DNA of 38,252 bases from an uncultured Lachnospiraceae bacterium (GTDB lineage Bacteria; Bacillota; Clostridia; Lachnospirales; Lachnospiraceae): assembly GCA_910578115.1 (NCBI GenBank), contig CAJTPO010000045.1:1-38252 (forward strand). The letters run 5' to 3'. Positions 1 through 8,072 of this stretch are shown here, one piece after another. Position 1 is the first letter of the stretch. Every line of letters begins with the position of its first letter. A program made the position numbers and the translations under genes. The notes under the pieces were generated by a model that was not told where the DNA came from, searched no databases, and saw only the letters and a list, made by a program, of their open reading frames with translations.

Positions 1-49
1 AGTTTGATGCTATTTGATGCAATTTTGGTAGAATTTCAAATTTGCTCAT
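1..49 (-). CDS. possible start of a further ORF, cut by window edge
   Basis: An ATG overlaps the TGA stop of the preceding gene (ATGA) and opens a frame that stays open for 16 codons to the window edge, reading MSKFEILPKLHQIASN. No Shine-Dalgarno sequence is visible at usual spacing. It may be the second half of a split membrane protein, because the gene before it stops inside what is a linker in its full-length paralogue at 8073-10550. It may equally be unrelated sequence after a truncation. The family cannot be named from 16 residues. Confidence 0.25.
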   Translation of the reverse strand, partial: MSKFEILPKLHQIASN

Positions 50-1167
50 TTATAGTTATTTACATCATTTCCTTTTGAATCTTCATTATTACCATATAAC
101 ACACTTAATCCCCAATTGATGGAAGCCTCAAACGGAATCTCAGAAGCTAAAGCACCAATCATCGGCGCTGCTGCAATAAAGCATCCGCACAAAACAGATA
201 CAACTAACGGAATCATGTGTCGTAAAATTTTCTTAAGATCAAATACCGCAAACGAAAGGCAAAAAACAAATGCCATAATTGTAACGTAATAATGAGACAC
301 AATAGAAGCCGTCAACGACATTGTAAACAAAAGCAGATTCTCATTCAATTCTCCATTTAAAAATCTATTTGTTTTCGTATTCCTTTCTGCATATTTTAAA
401 TATCTGACCAAATACAGCGTACACAAAAACTGAGTATGCAAGCCAAACTCCATAGGCAGAGTTGTTTGAAGCCGCGCCATACTGCTGACAGTAAAATCCA
501 TTGTTAAATAAAGCGTTAATACAAGAACCGCTGAATATCGCCATTTGAAAATTTCCCGCATCAGACAATATGCAGACAGTAAAAATACTGTTACATGAAT
601 ACATTGCAAAAAAAGCATAATACTATAAATTCTGATTCTAAACATTGCATATAGACAATAAATAAAACAATGCATAGATACTGGATATATTCCTTCAGGA
701 TAAATCTGCCCTTTAGCCATTTTATTGATCCAGCCATGATGAAGAAAAGTATCATATTGCCCATATGTATGTATCTGAAACGAACCATAAGAAAAATATA
801 CCATGCCAAATAAAATGACACTTAAAAGAAGCACATATTCAACGATAGATGAAGAATTATTTGCTATAATCTCTTTAGTCTTTTTCCAAATACTTGATTT
901 TAAATTGATTAAAATTCTACAAACAGAAAACAAAAATGCTCCAAAAAACAGGCATCTTACTATCTGTTCATTTAGAATATGCAGGAGGCCCATAAACAGA
1001 ATAACTGTATTGACAATGACAATCTGTACTGTTACACAAAAACTAAACCAAAAAATTTTAGATTTCTTTTTCAGATAATCAAAAAAAACTACTGACGGCC
1101 AAATAAACATTAGAAAAGCATAGCCGGCAAATACTTTTATGGCTTCTATATTCCAGTAGATGTCCAT
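46..1167 (-). CDS. truncated GT-C-like polytopic membrane protein (paralogue of the 825-residue protein)
   Basis: This is a multi-pass membrane protein of 373 residues. It is clearly homologous along its whole length to the N-terminal half of the 825-residue protein at 8073-10550. Shared blocks include FLMFxWPSVVF near the N-terminus, an HHGWI..G.I.PEG.YP..MHCFIYC loop, and an ASI.W segment near the end. It stops just after the point where the paralogue enters an acidic hydrophilic linker, so the C-terminal membrane half is missing or encoded separately past the window edge. Start chosen at 1167 because GGAGGTG lies 3 bases upstream; an ATG 12 bases further upstream lacks this site. It begins 2 bases after the GT2 stop, so it is in the same operon. 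A role in adding or moving lipid-linked sugar is inferred from topology and context only. Composition is A+T-rich, unlike the paralogue. Confidence 0.7.
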   Translation of the reverse strand: MDIYWNIEAIKVFAGYAFLMFIWPSVVFFDYLKKKSKIFWFSFCVTVQIVIVNTVILFMGLLHILNEQIVRCLFFGAFLFSVCRILINLKSSIWKKTKEIIANNSSSIVEYVLLLSVILFGMVYFSYGSFQIHTYGQYDTFLHHGWINKMAKGQIYPEGIYPVSMHCFIYCLYAMFRIRIYSIMLFLQCIHVTVFLLSAYCLMREIFKWRYSAVLVLTLYLTMDFTVSSMARLQTTLPMEFGLHTQFLCTLYLVRYLKYAERNTKTNRFLNGELNENLLLFTMSLTASIVSHYYVTIMAFVFCLSFAVFDLKKILRHMIPLVVSVLCGCFIAAAPMIGALASEIPFEASINWGLSVLYGNNEDSKGNDVNNYK

Positions 1168-1169
1168 TT

Positions 1170-2240
1170 TCACCTCCATGTCAAAGTATTTATTTTATTA
1201 TCTATCTTTTTACGTAAATAAGACACACAAATCAACATCCTTCTGGTCAACAAAAGAAAATACAAAAATTCTGAACTTAACAGCAGTACAAAGCATTTGT
1301 CAAAAAACGACAAACCATTCAACGAACAAATAGGAAATGTCTCAACTTGTTGCATTTCTTTTCTAAGATGACCATACGCCCAACGACTGGACTTATTAAA
1401 TTTCATTTCATGATCTATAAGATATTTCAAATTTCTGCATTCCGCCCGATTGATCTGTTTTTCTAATTCTTTATTTCCTCTGCTCAAATAAGTATGATAA
1501 TATTTTGCCAACCGCAGAGTATTCGTAAACAAATGCTGGTGATATCTACGCTGCATTGAGCTTTTGCTTAGTCGATTATACGAATACATAATTGATGTTG
1601 AAAAATAAACTTTTCTTGCGTTATACATACATTCATAAGCACATACCGACTCCTCCCCCATAAACAGTGATGTATCACGGCAATAATGCCCTAAAGCCAA
1701 CTCTCTTAAAATTATTTTATCGCACAAATAAGCTGAAATAACCGGCATCCATATATGCCTCCCTCTCGGGTCCATCATTCTTGGATACACTACTTGTTCC
1801 AACCGTTTTCTGGAATATAATCCCGGTGCAACATAAGATGAATATGCAATTGTTCGATCTTCCCCCAAGATCATTCTAAATCCAAAAACATAAATATCCG
1901 GTGCCTTCGGCTTATCAAGTATCAGCGCTGCCTCTTGTAGTAATCCAGCATCAATCCAATCATCAGCATCAACAAAATATACATATCTCCCCGTTGCAAG
2001 AAACAATCCTGTGTTTCTTGCTGACGCCGCACCCTCATTTACTTTATGGATCACCCTGACTCTTTCATCCTGATTTTCAAATTCATCACAATAAACCGAT
2101 GTCCGATCATCAGATCCATCATCTACTATAATTAGCTCAAAATTCTTATAAGTCTGTTTTAGTACACTATTAACGCATGCTCTAATCTCTTTTTCATTAT
2201 TATATGTTGGAATAATAACCGAAAAAAAAGGTTCACACAT
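1170..2240 (-). CDS. family 2 glycosyltransferase
   Basis: A cytoplasmic GT-A fold glycosyltransferase. The classic family 2 start FFSVIIPTYNN is at residues 5-15, the nucleotide-binding VDDG at 39-42, and the metal-binding VDADD at 90-94, followed by a roughly 250-residue acceptor region. It probably adds one sugar to a lipid-linked or surface glycan; the sugar cannot be read from sequence. The ATG at 2240 is chosen because the catalytic domain begins right after it and a GGAAG-type site precedes it. A TTG at 2279, overlapping the previous stop (TTGA), would add 13 residues. It lies between a GT4 gene and the truncated membrane protein, in the A+T-rich part of the locus. Confidence 0.88.
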   Translation of the reverse strand: MCEPFFSVIIPTYNNEKEIRACVNSVLKQTYKNFELIIVDDGSDDRTSVYCDEFENQDERVRVIHKVNEGAASARNTGLFLATGRYVYFVDADDWIDAGLLQEAALILDKPKAPDIYVFGFRMILGEDRTIAYSSYVAPGLYSRKRLEQVVYPRMMDPRGRHIWMPVISAYLCDKIILRELALGHYCRDTSLFMGEESVCAYECMYNARKVYFSTSIMYSYNRLSKSSMQRRYHQHLFTNTLRLAKYYHTYLSRGNKELEKQINRAECRNLKYLIDHEMKFNKSSRWAYGHLRKEMQQVETFPICSLNGLSFFDKCFVLLLSSEFLYFLLLTRRMLICVSYLRKKIDNKINTLTWR

Positions 2241-2275
2241 TTTATTGATCACTTTCTTCCATACTCCTGCATATT

Positions 2276-3352
2276 TCAAAACTTTCCAAAACAGGATTGC
2301 CAGGTACTTAAATATTTTTCAGTTACTAACGCATCATCTAATTTCTTATAGTACTTCTCCGTAATAGCCGGATAATCCTCTAAAGCCGAAGTTATAACAG
2401 CAATACTATGATCAAAATCGTGCTCAGGATCAATAAGAAATTGCGATAACTCATCTATTAAAATTTCATTCGGCCCATAGGGACAGTCAGCCGCAACAAC
2501 AGGCGTACCACAAAGCAAAGCCTCAACCAAATTCATGGGAAAACCTTCCTGGCTAGAACAAGAGAGTAACAGCGAAGCATTTACCAGCCATTCTTTCGGA
2601 TTTTTTTGAAATCCCAATAAATATACTTTGTCACTCAGGTTATAATTAATGATCTGATCCCTTAATTTCTCTTCAAGAGAGCCTTTTCCCAGATAGATCA
2701 AATCATATCTATCATAAAAACAACCTTTGAAAAATAATTCCAATACCAACAAAGGATTTTTCTGTTCTTCCAAACGCCCCATAAAAAGAATATACGGCCT
2801 CTTACTTACGGAAGCAACTCTGGTATTCGCTCTTAATTTTTCAACAGCACATGGATTGTATATAGTTACAATGTTTTTTATGTTAATTCCATATTCATCG
2901 ATCAATTCATTTTTTATACCATTAGAAACAGCTACAACTTTTTTCCCTTTTAAAAAAATTCTTAAACTGATCCGTTCCGGCAATGAGCTATACCCGTCTG
3001 CTTTATGTCGGCCTATATGCATAACATATAGGCATTTCTTTCTAATCAATGTTAACGATGCCAAAAATTGAGATGGCTGAATATGAGCTGTTATCAACAC
3101 ATAATCTTTTCCGGAAACAAATGCATTTACTTTCGGAATTTTCTTAACAATTTCCATACATTCTAACGGCTTATCTTTAATTTCAAGTGATAAAACACGA
3201 ATATAATGCGGAAGATCATAATCTGGCTCACTATCAAAAATCGTTACAAATTCACTTTCAATCCCTTGCTTATAAAGCTGTTCAGCGAGATTCAAGCACA
3301 CTCGCTCGGCACCTCCACCAGCAAATGAATTCAGAAAAAAAAGCGCTTTCAC
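2276..3352 (-). CDS. family 4 glycosyltransferase
   Basis: A 358-residue GT-B fold glycosyltransferase. The N-terminal glycine-rich motif NSFAGGGAERV fits the acceptor domain. The C-terminal donor domain carries GRLEEQKNP and the E-x7-E motif in SQEGFPMNLVEALLCGTPVV, typical of retaining GT4 enzymes. It starts with GTG, preceded by GAGG 8 bases upstream. It overlaps or abuts the GT2 gene downstream, so the two are probably translationally coupled. A 69-base gap separates it from the ABC exporter upstream; that gap contains a TATAAT on the minus strand but no convincing -35. Role: probably assembly of the repeat unit or side chain of a surface polysaccharide. Confidence 0.9.
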   Translation of the reverse strand: MKALFFLNSFAGGGAERVCLNLAEQLYKQGIESEFVTIFDSEPDYDLPHYIRVLSLEIKDKPLECMEIVKKIPKVNAFVSGKDYVLITAHIQPSQFLASLTLIRKKCLYVMHIGRHKADGYSSLPERISLRIFLKGKKVVAVSNGIKNELIDEYGINIKNIVTIYNPCAVEKLRANTRVASVSKRPYILFMGRLEEQKNPLLVLELFFKGCFYDRYDLIYLGKGSLEEKLRDQIINYNLSDKVYLLGFQKNPKEWLVNASLLLSCSSQEGFPMNLVEALLCGTPVVAADCPYGPNEILIDELSQFLIDPEHDFDHSIAVITSALEDYPAITEKYYKKLDDALVTEKYLSTWQSCFGKF

Positions 3353-3421
3353 TTATCTAACCTCATTTCTAAAAAACTAATCTCCTGATAAATTGACATT
3401 ATACTCTTTTGTAATTATTTC

Positions 3422-5125
3422 CTATTTGACTCTAATCAACTGCCTCTTCTCTATTTTGTATATCATGTCACATTCATTCGCCAAACTCATATGATGCGTT
3501 GCCAACAATATCGTCTTATCTCCTTTAATTTGTCTTATAGAATCTATCACAGCCTTCTCTGTTTCCATGTCCAGCGCAGCCGTTGCCTCATCCATAATCA
3601 GAAGCTCAAAATCTTTATATAAAGCTCTTGCCAGTGCAATTCTTTGACGCTGTCCCCCGGAAATTATTGTCCCATTTTCACCTATTACTGTATTAATACC
3701 CTCAGGCATCAGACGCACATCATCCCATATTTGCGCATATTTCAGGCATTCTTCTACTCTTCCAATATCAACCTCTTTTTTCTCAAAAAATGCTACATTA
3801 TTGCATATTGTTTCACCATTCAAATATACAATTTGTGGGATGTAGCTTGTAATATCTCCCACATTTGCTTTACATTCACCATCCTTATCTTTATGGGTAA
3901 CAATATCATAATCATCATACAGAATACTTCCTTTCTGTGGTCGCAACAATCCAAGCACCAGATCAAGAAATGTCGTCTTTCCGCTGCCTGAAACGCCTAT
4001 GATTGCAACAGAACATCCTGCTGGAACTTCAATAAAAGCATTCTCAAATACCTGATTTCGATCACTATATGCAAACGTAAGGTTATTCACAATTAATCCC
4101 TTGTGAAAGGTTAATTTTCTCTGTCGAATGTTTTCCATCTGTCTTTCCCTGTTCACGATTTCTTTATAGTGATTGATTCCCTCCCGTATTACTTCATAGG
4201 CTTTCTGTGAAAATTTAATATCATTCAATCCACTTACAATGCTATATGCTGTAGGTATCATCTTTATCAACATCGTTAAATACACTACAATAGATGCCAG
4301 AAAAACGCCTGCTTCCTTTTTCGAACTATTCAAAAATACTGCCAATATAAGAAACATTACAGTCATAACAAAATTCTGCATAAGTAAACTCATCATGCTT
4401 TTCTTGTATTGAAACTGCTTTTGCATTTGAGCATATTCCTCACTAATACCGTGGTACCGCTGCAGATTGACATTTGCATTATCGGCAATTTTCATTTCCT
4501 TAAAATTTCCAAATGCAATTGTAACCTGCGCATTTGTCTTGATCGTATACAACCGTGATTTCTCACCATATACCCCAATCTGTTTCCGATAATAGAAGTA
4601 CATTACAATCATAAACAAGATAAATGCCAAGCTGCTTACTATCCCCAGCCATTTTGATGTATACATCAAAACAACAAAATATCCCACCATAGTCATACTA
4701 TCTATCCATATATTAGTATATGTTACAATAATATTCATACAGCTTAGCGTATCACTACGAACCATAGCAAGCGCCTGCATCGGACTTTTTTGATTGTGAT
4801 CTGCCAAATCTTCTTTCAACAATAATTCATATAATTTTTCAGACAGCCTTTGCGTTCCATCAAACACGAAATTGACATAAATCCTGCACTTATATAGATC
4901 AAAAAGCCCCTTCAGCGCTGAGACCATACCCATAAAAAAAGTAAATATAATAATCTCTTTAGATGCCTGTCGATCACGTACTACCATATTGACAATAAAA
5001 ATGAGCGCAGAAAAATTAAATAAGTCTGTAACAGGACTTATTAAATTCATTACAACTAAATTCCGCCACTCTTTCCTGTCTCTTTTTTCGATAATCCCCG
5101 TTAAATATCGAAACATATCTACCAT
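3422..5125 (-). CDS. ABC exporter (fused permease and ATPase), probable lipid-linked glycan flippase
   Basis: A half-transporter of about 567 residues with an N-terminal membrane domain (about residues 20-310, several hydrophobic helices) and a C-terminal ATPase. The ATPase shows Walker A GVSGSGKTT, signature ISGGQRQRIALARAL, Walker B LLIMDEATAALD and an H-loop in LLATHHM. Architecture is that of MsbA/PglK-type exporters, which flip lipid-linked oligosaccharides. The flippase role is inferred from its position among glycosyltransferases. The ATG at 5125 is preferred (AGGGAA upstream); a TTG two codons earlier is possible. The gap to the upstream iron-sulfur gene is about 24 bases, consistent with one transcript. 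Confidence 0.88.
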   Translation of the reverse strand: MVDMFRYLTGIIEKRDRKEWRNLVVMNLISPVTDLFNFSALIFIVNMVVRDRQASKEIIIFTFFMGMVSALKGLFDLYKCRIYVNFVFDGTQRLSEKLYELLLKEDLADHNQKSPMQALAMVRSDTLSCMNIIVTYTNIWIDSMTMVGYFVVLMYTSKWLGIVSSLAFILFMIVMYFYYRKQIGVYGEKSRLYTIKTNAQVTIAFGNFKEMKIADNANVNLQRYHGISEEYAQMQKQFQYKKSMMSLLMQNFVMTVMFLILAVFLNSSKKEAGVFLASIVVYLTMLIKMIPTAYSIVSGLNDIKFSQKAYEVIREGINHYKEIVNRERQMENIRQRKLTFHKGLIVNNLTFAYSDRNQVFENAFIEVPAGCSVAIIGVSGSGKTTFLDLVLGLLRPQKGSILYDDYDIVTHKDKDGECKANVGDITSYIPQIVYLNGETICNNVAFFEKKEVDIGRVEECLKYAQIWDDVRLMPEGINTVIGENGTIISGGQRQRIALARALYKDFELLIMDEATAALDMETEKAVIDSIRQIKGDKTILLATHHMSLANECDMIYKIEKRQLIRVK

Positions 5126-5149
5126 ATTCAAAATTCCCTAAATATCCAC

Positions 5150-6235
5150 CTATATTTTCATTAACTTTACTGCCATTGAAAATGGCAATATTTTATAGAA
5201 AAACATAAAAAAAGCTCTTTGTATCCTCTTCGCCGAGCTGGTAGGGTATAACAGTCTTGGCTGCAACAGTTCTTCCTTTTTACATTGAAACCAAATCAAT
5301 CGACTGCTTATCTGATCCCATATCTTTTTTGCCCGGTCCGAATGAACAATAACCAAAGATATCCCCATACCGTCATTAAATTCAGCTTTGACCTGTTCTA
5401 TACCCCAAAAATCTCCAATCGTAAAATCACTATTTCTATCAACACTACAAAACTTACAGTTATGGCATGATTTACGTAAAGCAAGGTTCATAAAATACGT
5501 TTTACAATAGAGATCTTCGTGCAAATAGTCTATGTATTCTACTCCATCAATCTTATAAGACCGCATGTGGCCATTATCTGCATTCCGTTTATCTCGAAAC
5601 ACAAAATCTGTTAACCTGCCCCTGTGCTTCTGCTCCAGATACTTTACATATGCTTTCCATACCCCCGGAGATGGCACCCCATAGCATACCAAGTCAACAA
5701 GAATAAGTCTCTCATACTCCTTACCAATAAACATTTTCAATGCCTGAACTTGACATGGAGTCCCACAAAATAATACCCATCTGCTTTCTTCCAGATTTTC
5801 TTGAACACTACTGTAAATTCCTCTCATATCACTTTGCACATATTTTGATTTCTGTATCCGTCCCAATTGACGATCGTCCTTTGCACTTTGATGAACAACA
5901 TTCATATTTTCATCATAGCCAGCACCATATACGATTCCCTGACGGCTGATTACAAAATTCGCTAAAACGGAAAAAATGCCTCCTGACGAACTGGAATATC
6001 GAATTGACTCATCTTTTGTCCGTGCACCAAAATACAAATTCTTATCCTTGGCAATTCCTATCTCCTTTAAAGGACAAACTTTTCTGCATTTCCCACATCC
6101 CGTACAAATATCTTTATTTATCTTTGGATAAAAAAAACCTTCCCAATCCTGCTCCATAGTGACAGCGCCCTCAGGACAAATTTCTATACAAGCACCACAA
6201 CCACAACATTTTTCTTTTTTCCGAAACAACTCCAT
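5150..6235 (-). CDS. coenzyme F420 hydrogenase/dehydrogenase beta-subunit-like iron-sulfur protein
   Basis: The N-terminus carries two complete 4Fe-4S ferredoxin motifs: Cys10, Cys13, Cys16, Cys20-Pro and Cys44, Cys47, Cys50, Cys54-Pro. The rest resembles the FrhB-type N- and C-terminal domains, including the block GTPCQVQALK and a second cysteine group CHNCKFC. Total length is 361 residues. Despite the family name, such proteins are common in polysaccharide loci of bacteria without F420 chemistry, usually beside pyruvyl transferases as here. The substrate is unknown; a flavin-linked redox step on a glycan or precursor is a guess. Start ATG has GAGAGG upstream. The pyruvyl transferase ends 20 bases upstream, so they are co-transcribed. 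Confidence 0.87.
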   Translation of the reverse strand: MELFRKKEKCCGCGACIEICPEGAVTMEQDWEGFFYPKINKDICTGCGKCRKVCPLKEIGIAKDKNLYFGARTKDESIRYSSSSGGIFSVLANFVISRQGIVYGAGYDENMNVVHQSAKDDRQLGRIQKSKYVQSDMRGIYSSVQENLEESRWVLFCGTPCQVQALKMFIGKEYERLILVDLVCYGVPSPGVWKAYVKYLEQKHRGRLTDFVFRDKRNADNGHMRSYKIDGVEYIDYLHEDLYCKTYFMNLALRKSCHNCKFCSVDRNSDFTIGDFWGIEQVKAEFNDGMGISLVIVHSDRAKKIWDQISSRLIWFQCKKEELLQPRLLYPTSSAKRIQRAFFMFFYKILPFSMAVKLMKI

Positions 6236-6255
6236 ATATTACCTCTCGACCATTC

Positions 6256-7368
6256 TTACTTCCTCAAACTTTCCATTAAATAATCCTCTGCCAATTTTAC
6301 ATTTTTTTCCAAAAGCTTCTCCACCTCATTCCACTCCACATGAAAATCAATTTCCTGCTTCCTGTCTTCTTGATACAATCTGTTCTCCAGCTTCAATATT
6401 TCCAGAATGTTACTAATTCTTGTTCCCCTGCTGCTATGCTGAAACACTGTAAATTTTTTCTGAAAAATAATACTAAATGCAACTCCATGGAAAGAATTTG
6501 TCACCACATAATCAGCATTATGGATGTATCCCAAAAACTCTACTGGTCCTGCCACATGATTAGTCAGAATACAACTCTCGTCTAAATCCACTTCACTTCC
6601 AATTTGAACAATTGACAGTTCTTCTTTCTTTGCTAATTCCTTTACATAATCAACCAATCTATCATTTCTTTCCATCAAATATACTAATATATACCTCTCA
6701 TCTTCTATCTTTTTCTCAATCTTTTGCCACACTTCTTTTTTAAGCAAAAACACCGGATCCAAAACTGCCAAAATATCATTTTTACAAAATTGTCTTATAT
6801 AAGGGATTGCTGCACATTCCCTAACGGAAATATGATCCACCGACTTTAACAATTCTGAAAATTCAGTATCATAGACAGCATCTAATGACTCTCCACCTAA
6901 ACTTGCCGCATAAGCGATCACCTTTTTCTTATTTTTATTTTCAAAAGCTCCAAAATACTCTTTTCTCAATCCAAGCGTTACATCTGGATTCCAAATCTGA
7001 TCACTTCCCACTATTAAGCATTGATAAAAATTTTTCCTCAACTGCCTGCTTAAATAAAATCTTCTTCCTCCAGATTGAGTAAGATATTTTTCACGAAAAT
7101 GTTTTATTTTTGTTCTTCGTTTAAAAAAAGCCCATCCCAATTTTAGGTTTCTTTTCCATCCACTCCAGGCATTATAAATAATTACATCTAAACCTCCTGT
7201 CGGTATATAAGGAATCCACCAATATCTGCCCGTCACAAATGGCGGTTCATAAGGAATGATATCCGCCCTTACACCATGCTCCCTCAAGTATGTCTTCAAA
7301 CCATACGCCTGAAGCATCGCACCGAAATTATCCGCACAATGAAATGTCAAAATTCCCACATCACACAT
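6256..7368 (-). CDS. polysaccharide pyruvyl transferase family protein
   Basis: Residues 1-30 (MCDVGILTFHCADNFGAMLQ) match the start of the CsaB/WcaK-type pyruvyl transferase family. Later blocks VGSDQIWNPD, DPVFLL and VVTNSFHGVAFSII are diagnostic. These enzymes have a GT-B-like fold and transfer a ketal-linked pyruvate from phosphoenolpyruvate to a sugar, giving the glycan a negative charge. Length about 370 residues is normal. The start at 7368 has AGGGAG 8 bases upstream; an upstream GTG at 7386 lies within that site and is less likely. It pairs with the iron-sulfur gene downstream and the DUF1919 gene upstream, a frequent arrangement in exopolysaccharide loci. Confidence 0.9.
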   Translation of the reverse strand: MCDVGILTFHCADNFGAMLQAYGLKTYLREHGVRADIIPYEPPFVTGRYWWIPYIPTGGLDVIIYNAWSGWKRNLKLGWAFFKRRTKIKHFREKYLTQSGGRRFYLSRQLRKNFYQCLIVGSDQIWNPDVTLGLRKEYFGAFENKNKKKVIAYAASLGGESLDAVYDTEFSELLKSVDHISVRECAAIPYIRQFCKNDILAVLDPVFLLKKEVWQKIEKKIEDERYILVYLMERNDRLVDYVKELAKKEELSIVQIGSEVDLDESCILTNHVAGPVEFLGYIHNADYVVTNSFHGVAFSIIFQKKFTVFQHSSRGTRISNILEILKLENRLYQEDRKQEIDFHVEWNEVEKLLEKNVKLAEDYLMESLRK

Positions 7369-7408
7369 AAACTTTCTCCCTGGCACCAGTATCCATAAGT
7401 CCTCACAA

Positions 7409-8047
7409 TCATCCCATATTATTTATATACTGCACATAATCAAAATCATCCAGAAAACGCCGTTTTAATCCCTGGTCTTTAAAAAGCGTTATAGTACCCA
7501 ATTCGTCTCTGTTTTCAAAACCTTTTATACAAAATGCAGATGAAAACTCAGGATATTCAATATGCGTAAAAATCACTTTATTCTTATAGGGCAGCTCCTC
7601 AAATTCTTCGATCGTTTCATACGTGCATCCATCTTTTTCAGAACCGACAATAAAAAGCTTCTCCCAATTCATCCTCTTTTTTCTCTCAGACCATTTATTT
7701 GCTCCCTCTTCAAAACTGGCATAGTGTATAAAATGAATTTTGATATCTCCCAGCATACCGACAGGACATATACTCCCTCCCTCTACTTCTACCATTTCCT
7801 GCTCCATATACCATCTTAAATTCCTCACCATTTTAACAAAATCATTCATCTCTACGCTCAAATTGACTGTAGGTGTAAGATATGGCAGCTCCAGGTCATA
7901 GTACATAAACATTCCGCTGCAGTTCGATGCTATAACCGTAAAATCATTATTCCGTAATCTACGGCGGTTTCTTTTCTTATACATCATCCATTCCCGCTCT
8001 CTCAATGAATTACGCGCATTTGTACACATACCTTTTAATATTGCCAC
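7409..8047 (-). CDS. DUF1919 family protein (exopolysaccharide-locus protein)
   Basis: About 212 residues. The segment from RRRLRNNDFTVIASNCSG onward, with PYLTPTVNLS and the later IFTHIEYP block, resembles DUF1919, a family of unknown biochemical function found in capsule and exopolysaccharide clusters. There is no signal peptide and no convincing membrane helix, so it is probably cytoplasmic. The start is uncertain: a GTG at 8047 has GGTGA 6 bases upstream, an ATG at 8029 touches an AAAAGG, and ATGs at 7987/7984 lie just before the conserved domain. It ends the A+T-rich block; the next gene upstream is markedly richer in G+C. Confidence 0.78.
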   Translation of the reverse strand: MAILKGMCTNARNSLREREWMMYKKRNRRRLRNNDFTVIASNCSGMFMYYDLELPYLTPTVNLSVEMNDFVKMVRNLRWYMEQEMVEVEGGSICPVGMLGDIKIHFIHYASFEEGANKWSERKKRMNWEKLFIVGSEKDGCTYETIEEFEELPYKNKVIFTHIEYPEFSSAFCIKGFENRDELGTITLFKDQGLKRRFLDDFDYVQYINNMG

Positions 8048-8072
8048 ATTCTTTCACCATTCTTTCCACTTT

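Noticed and set aside
3353..3421. internal promoter in the gap between the ABC exporter and the GT4
   Set aside because: A TATAAT is present on the minus strand but no acceptable -35 box lies 16-18 bases upstream.
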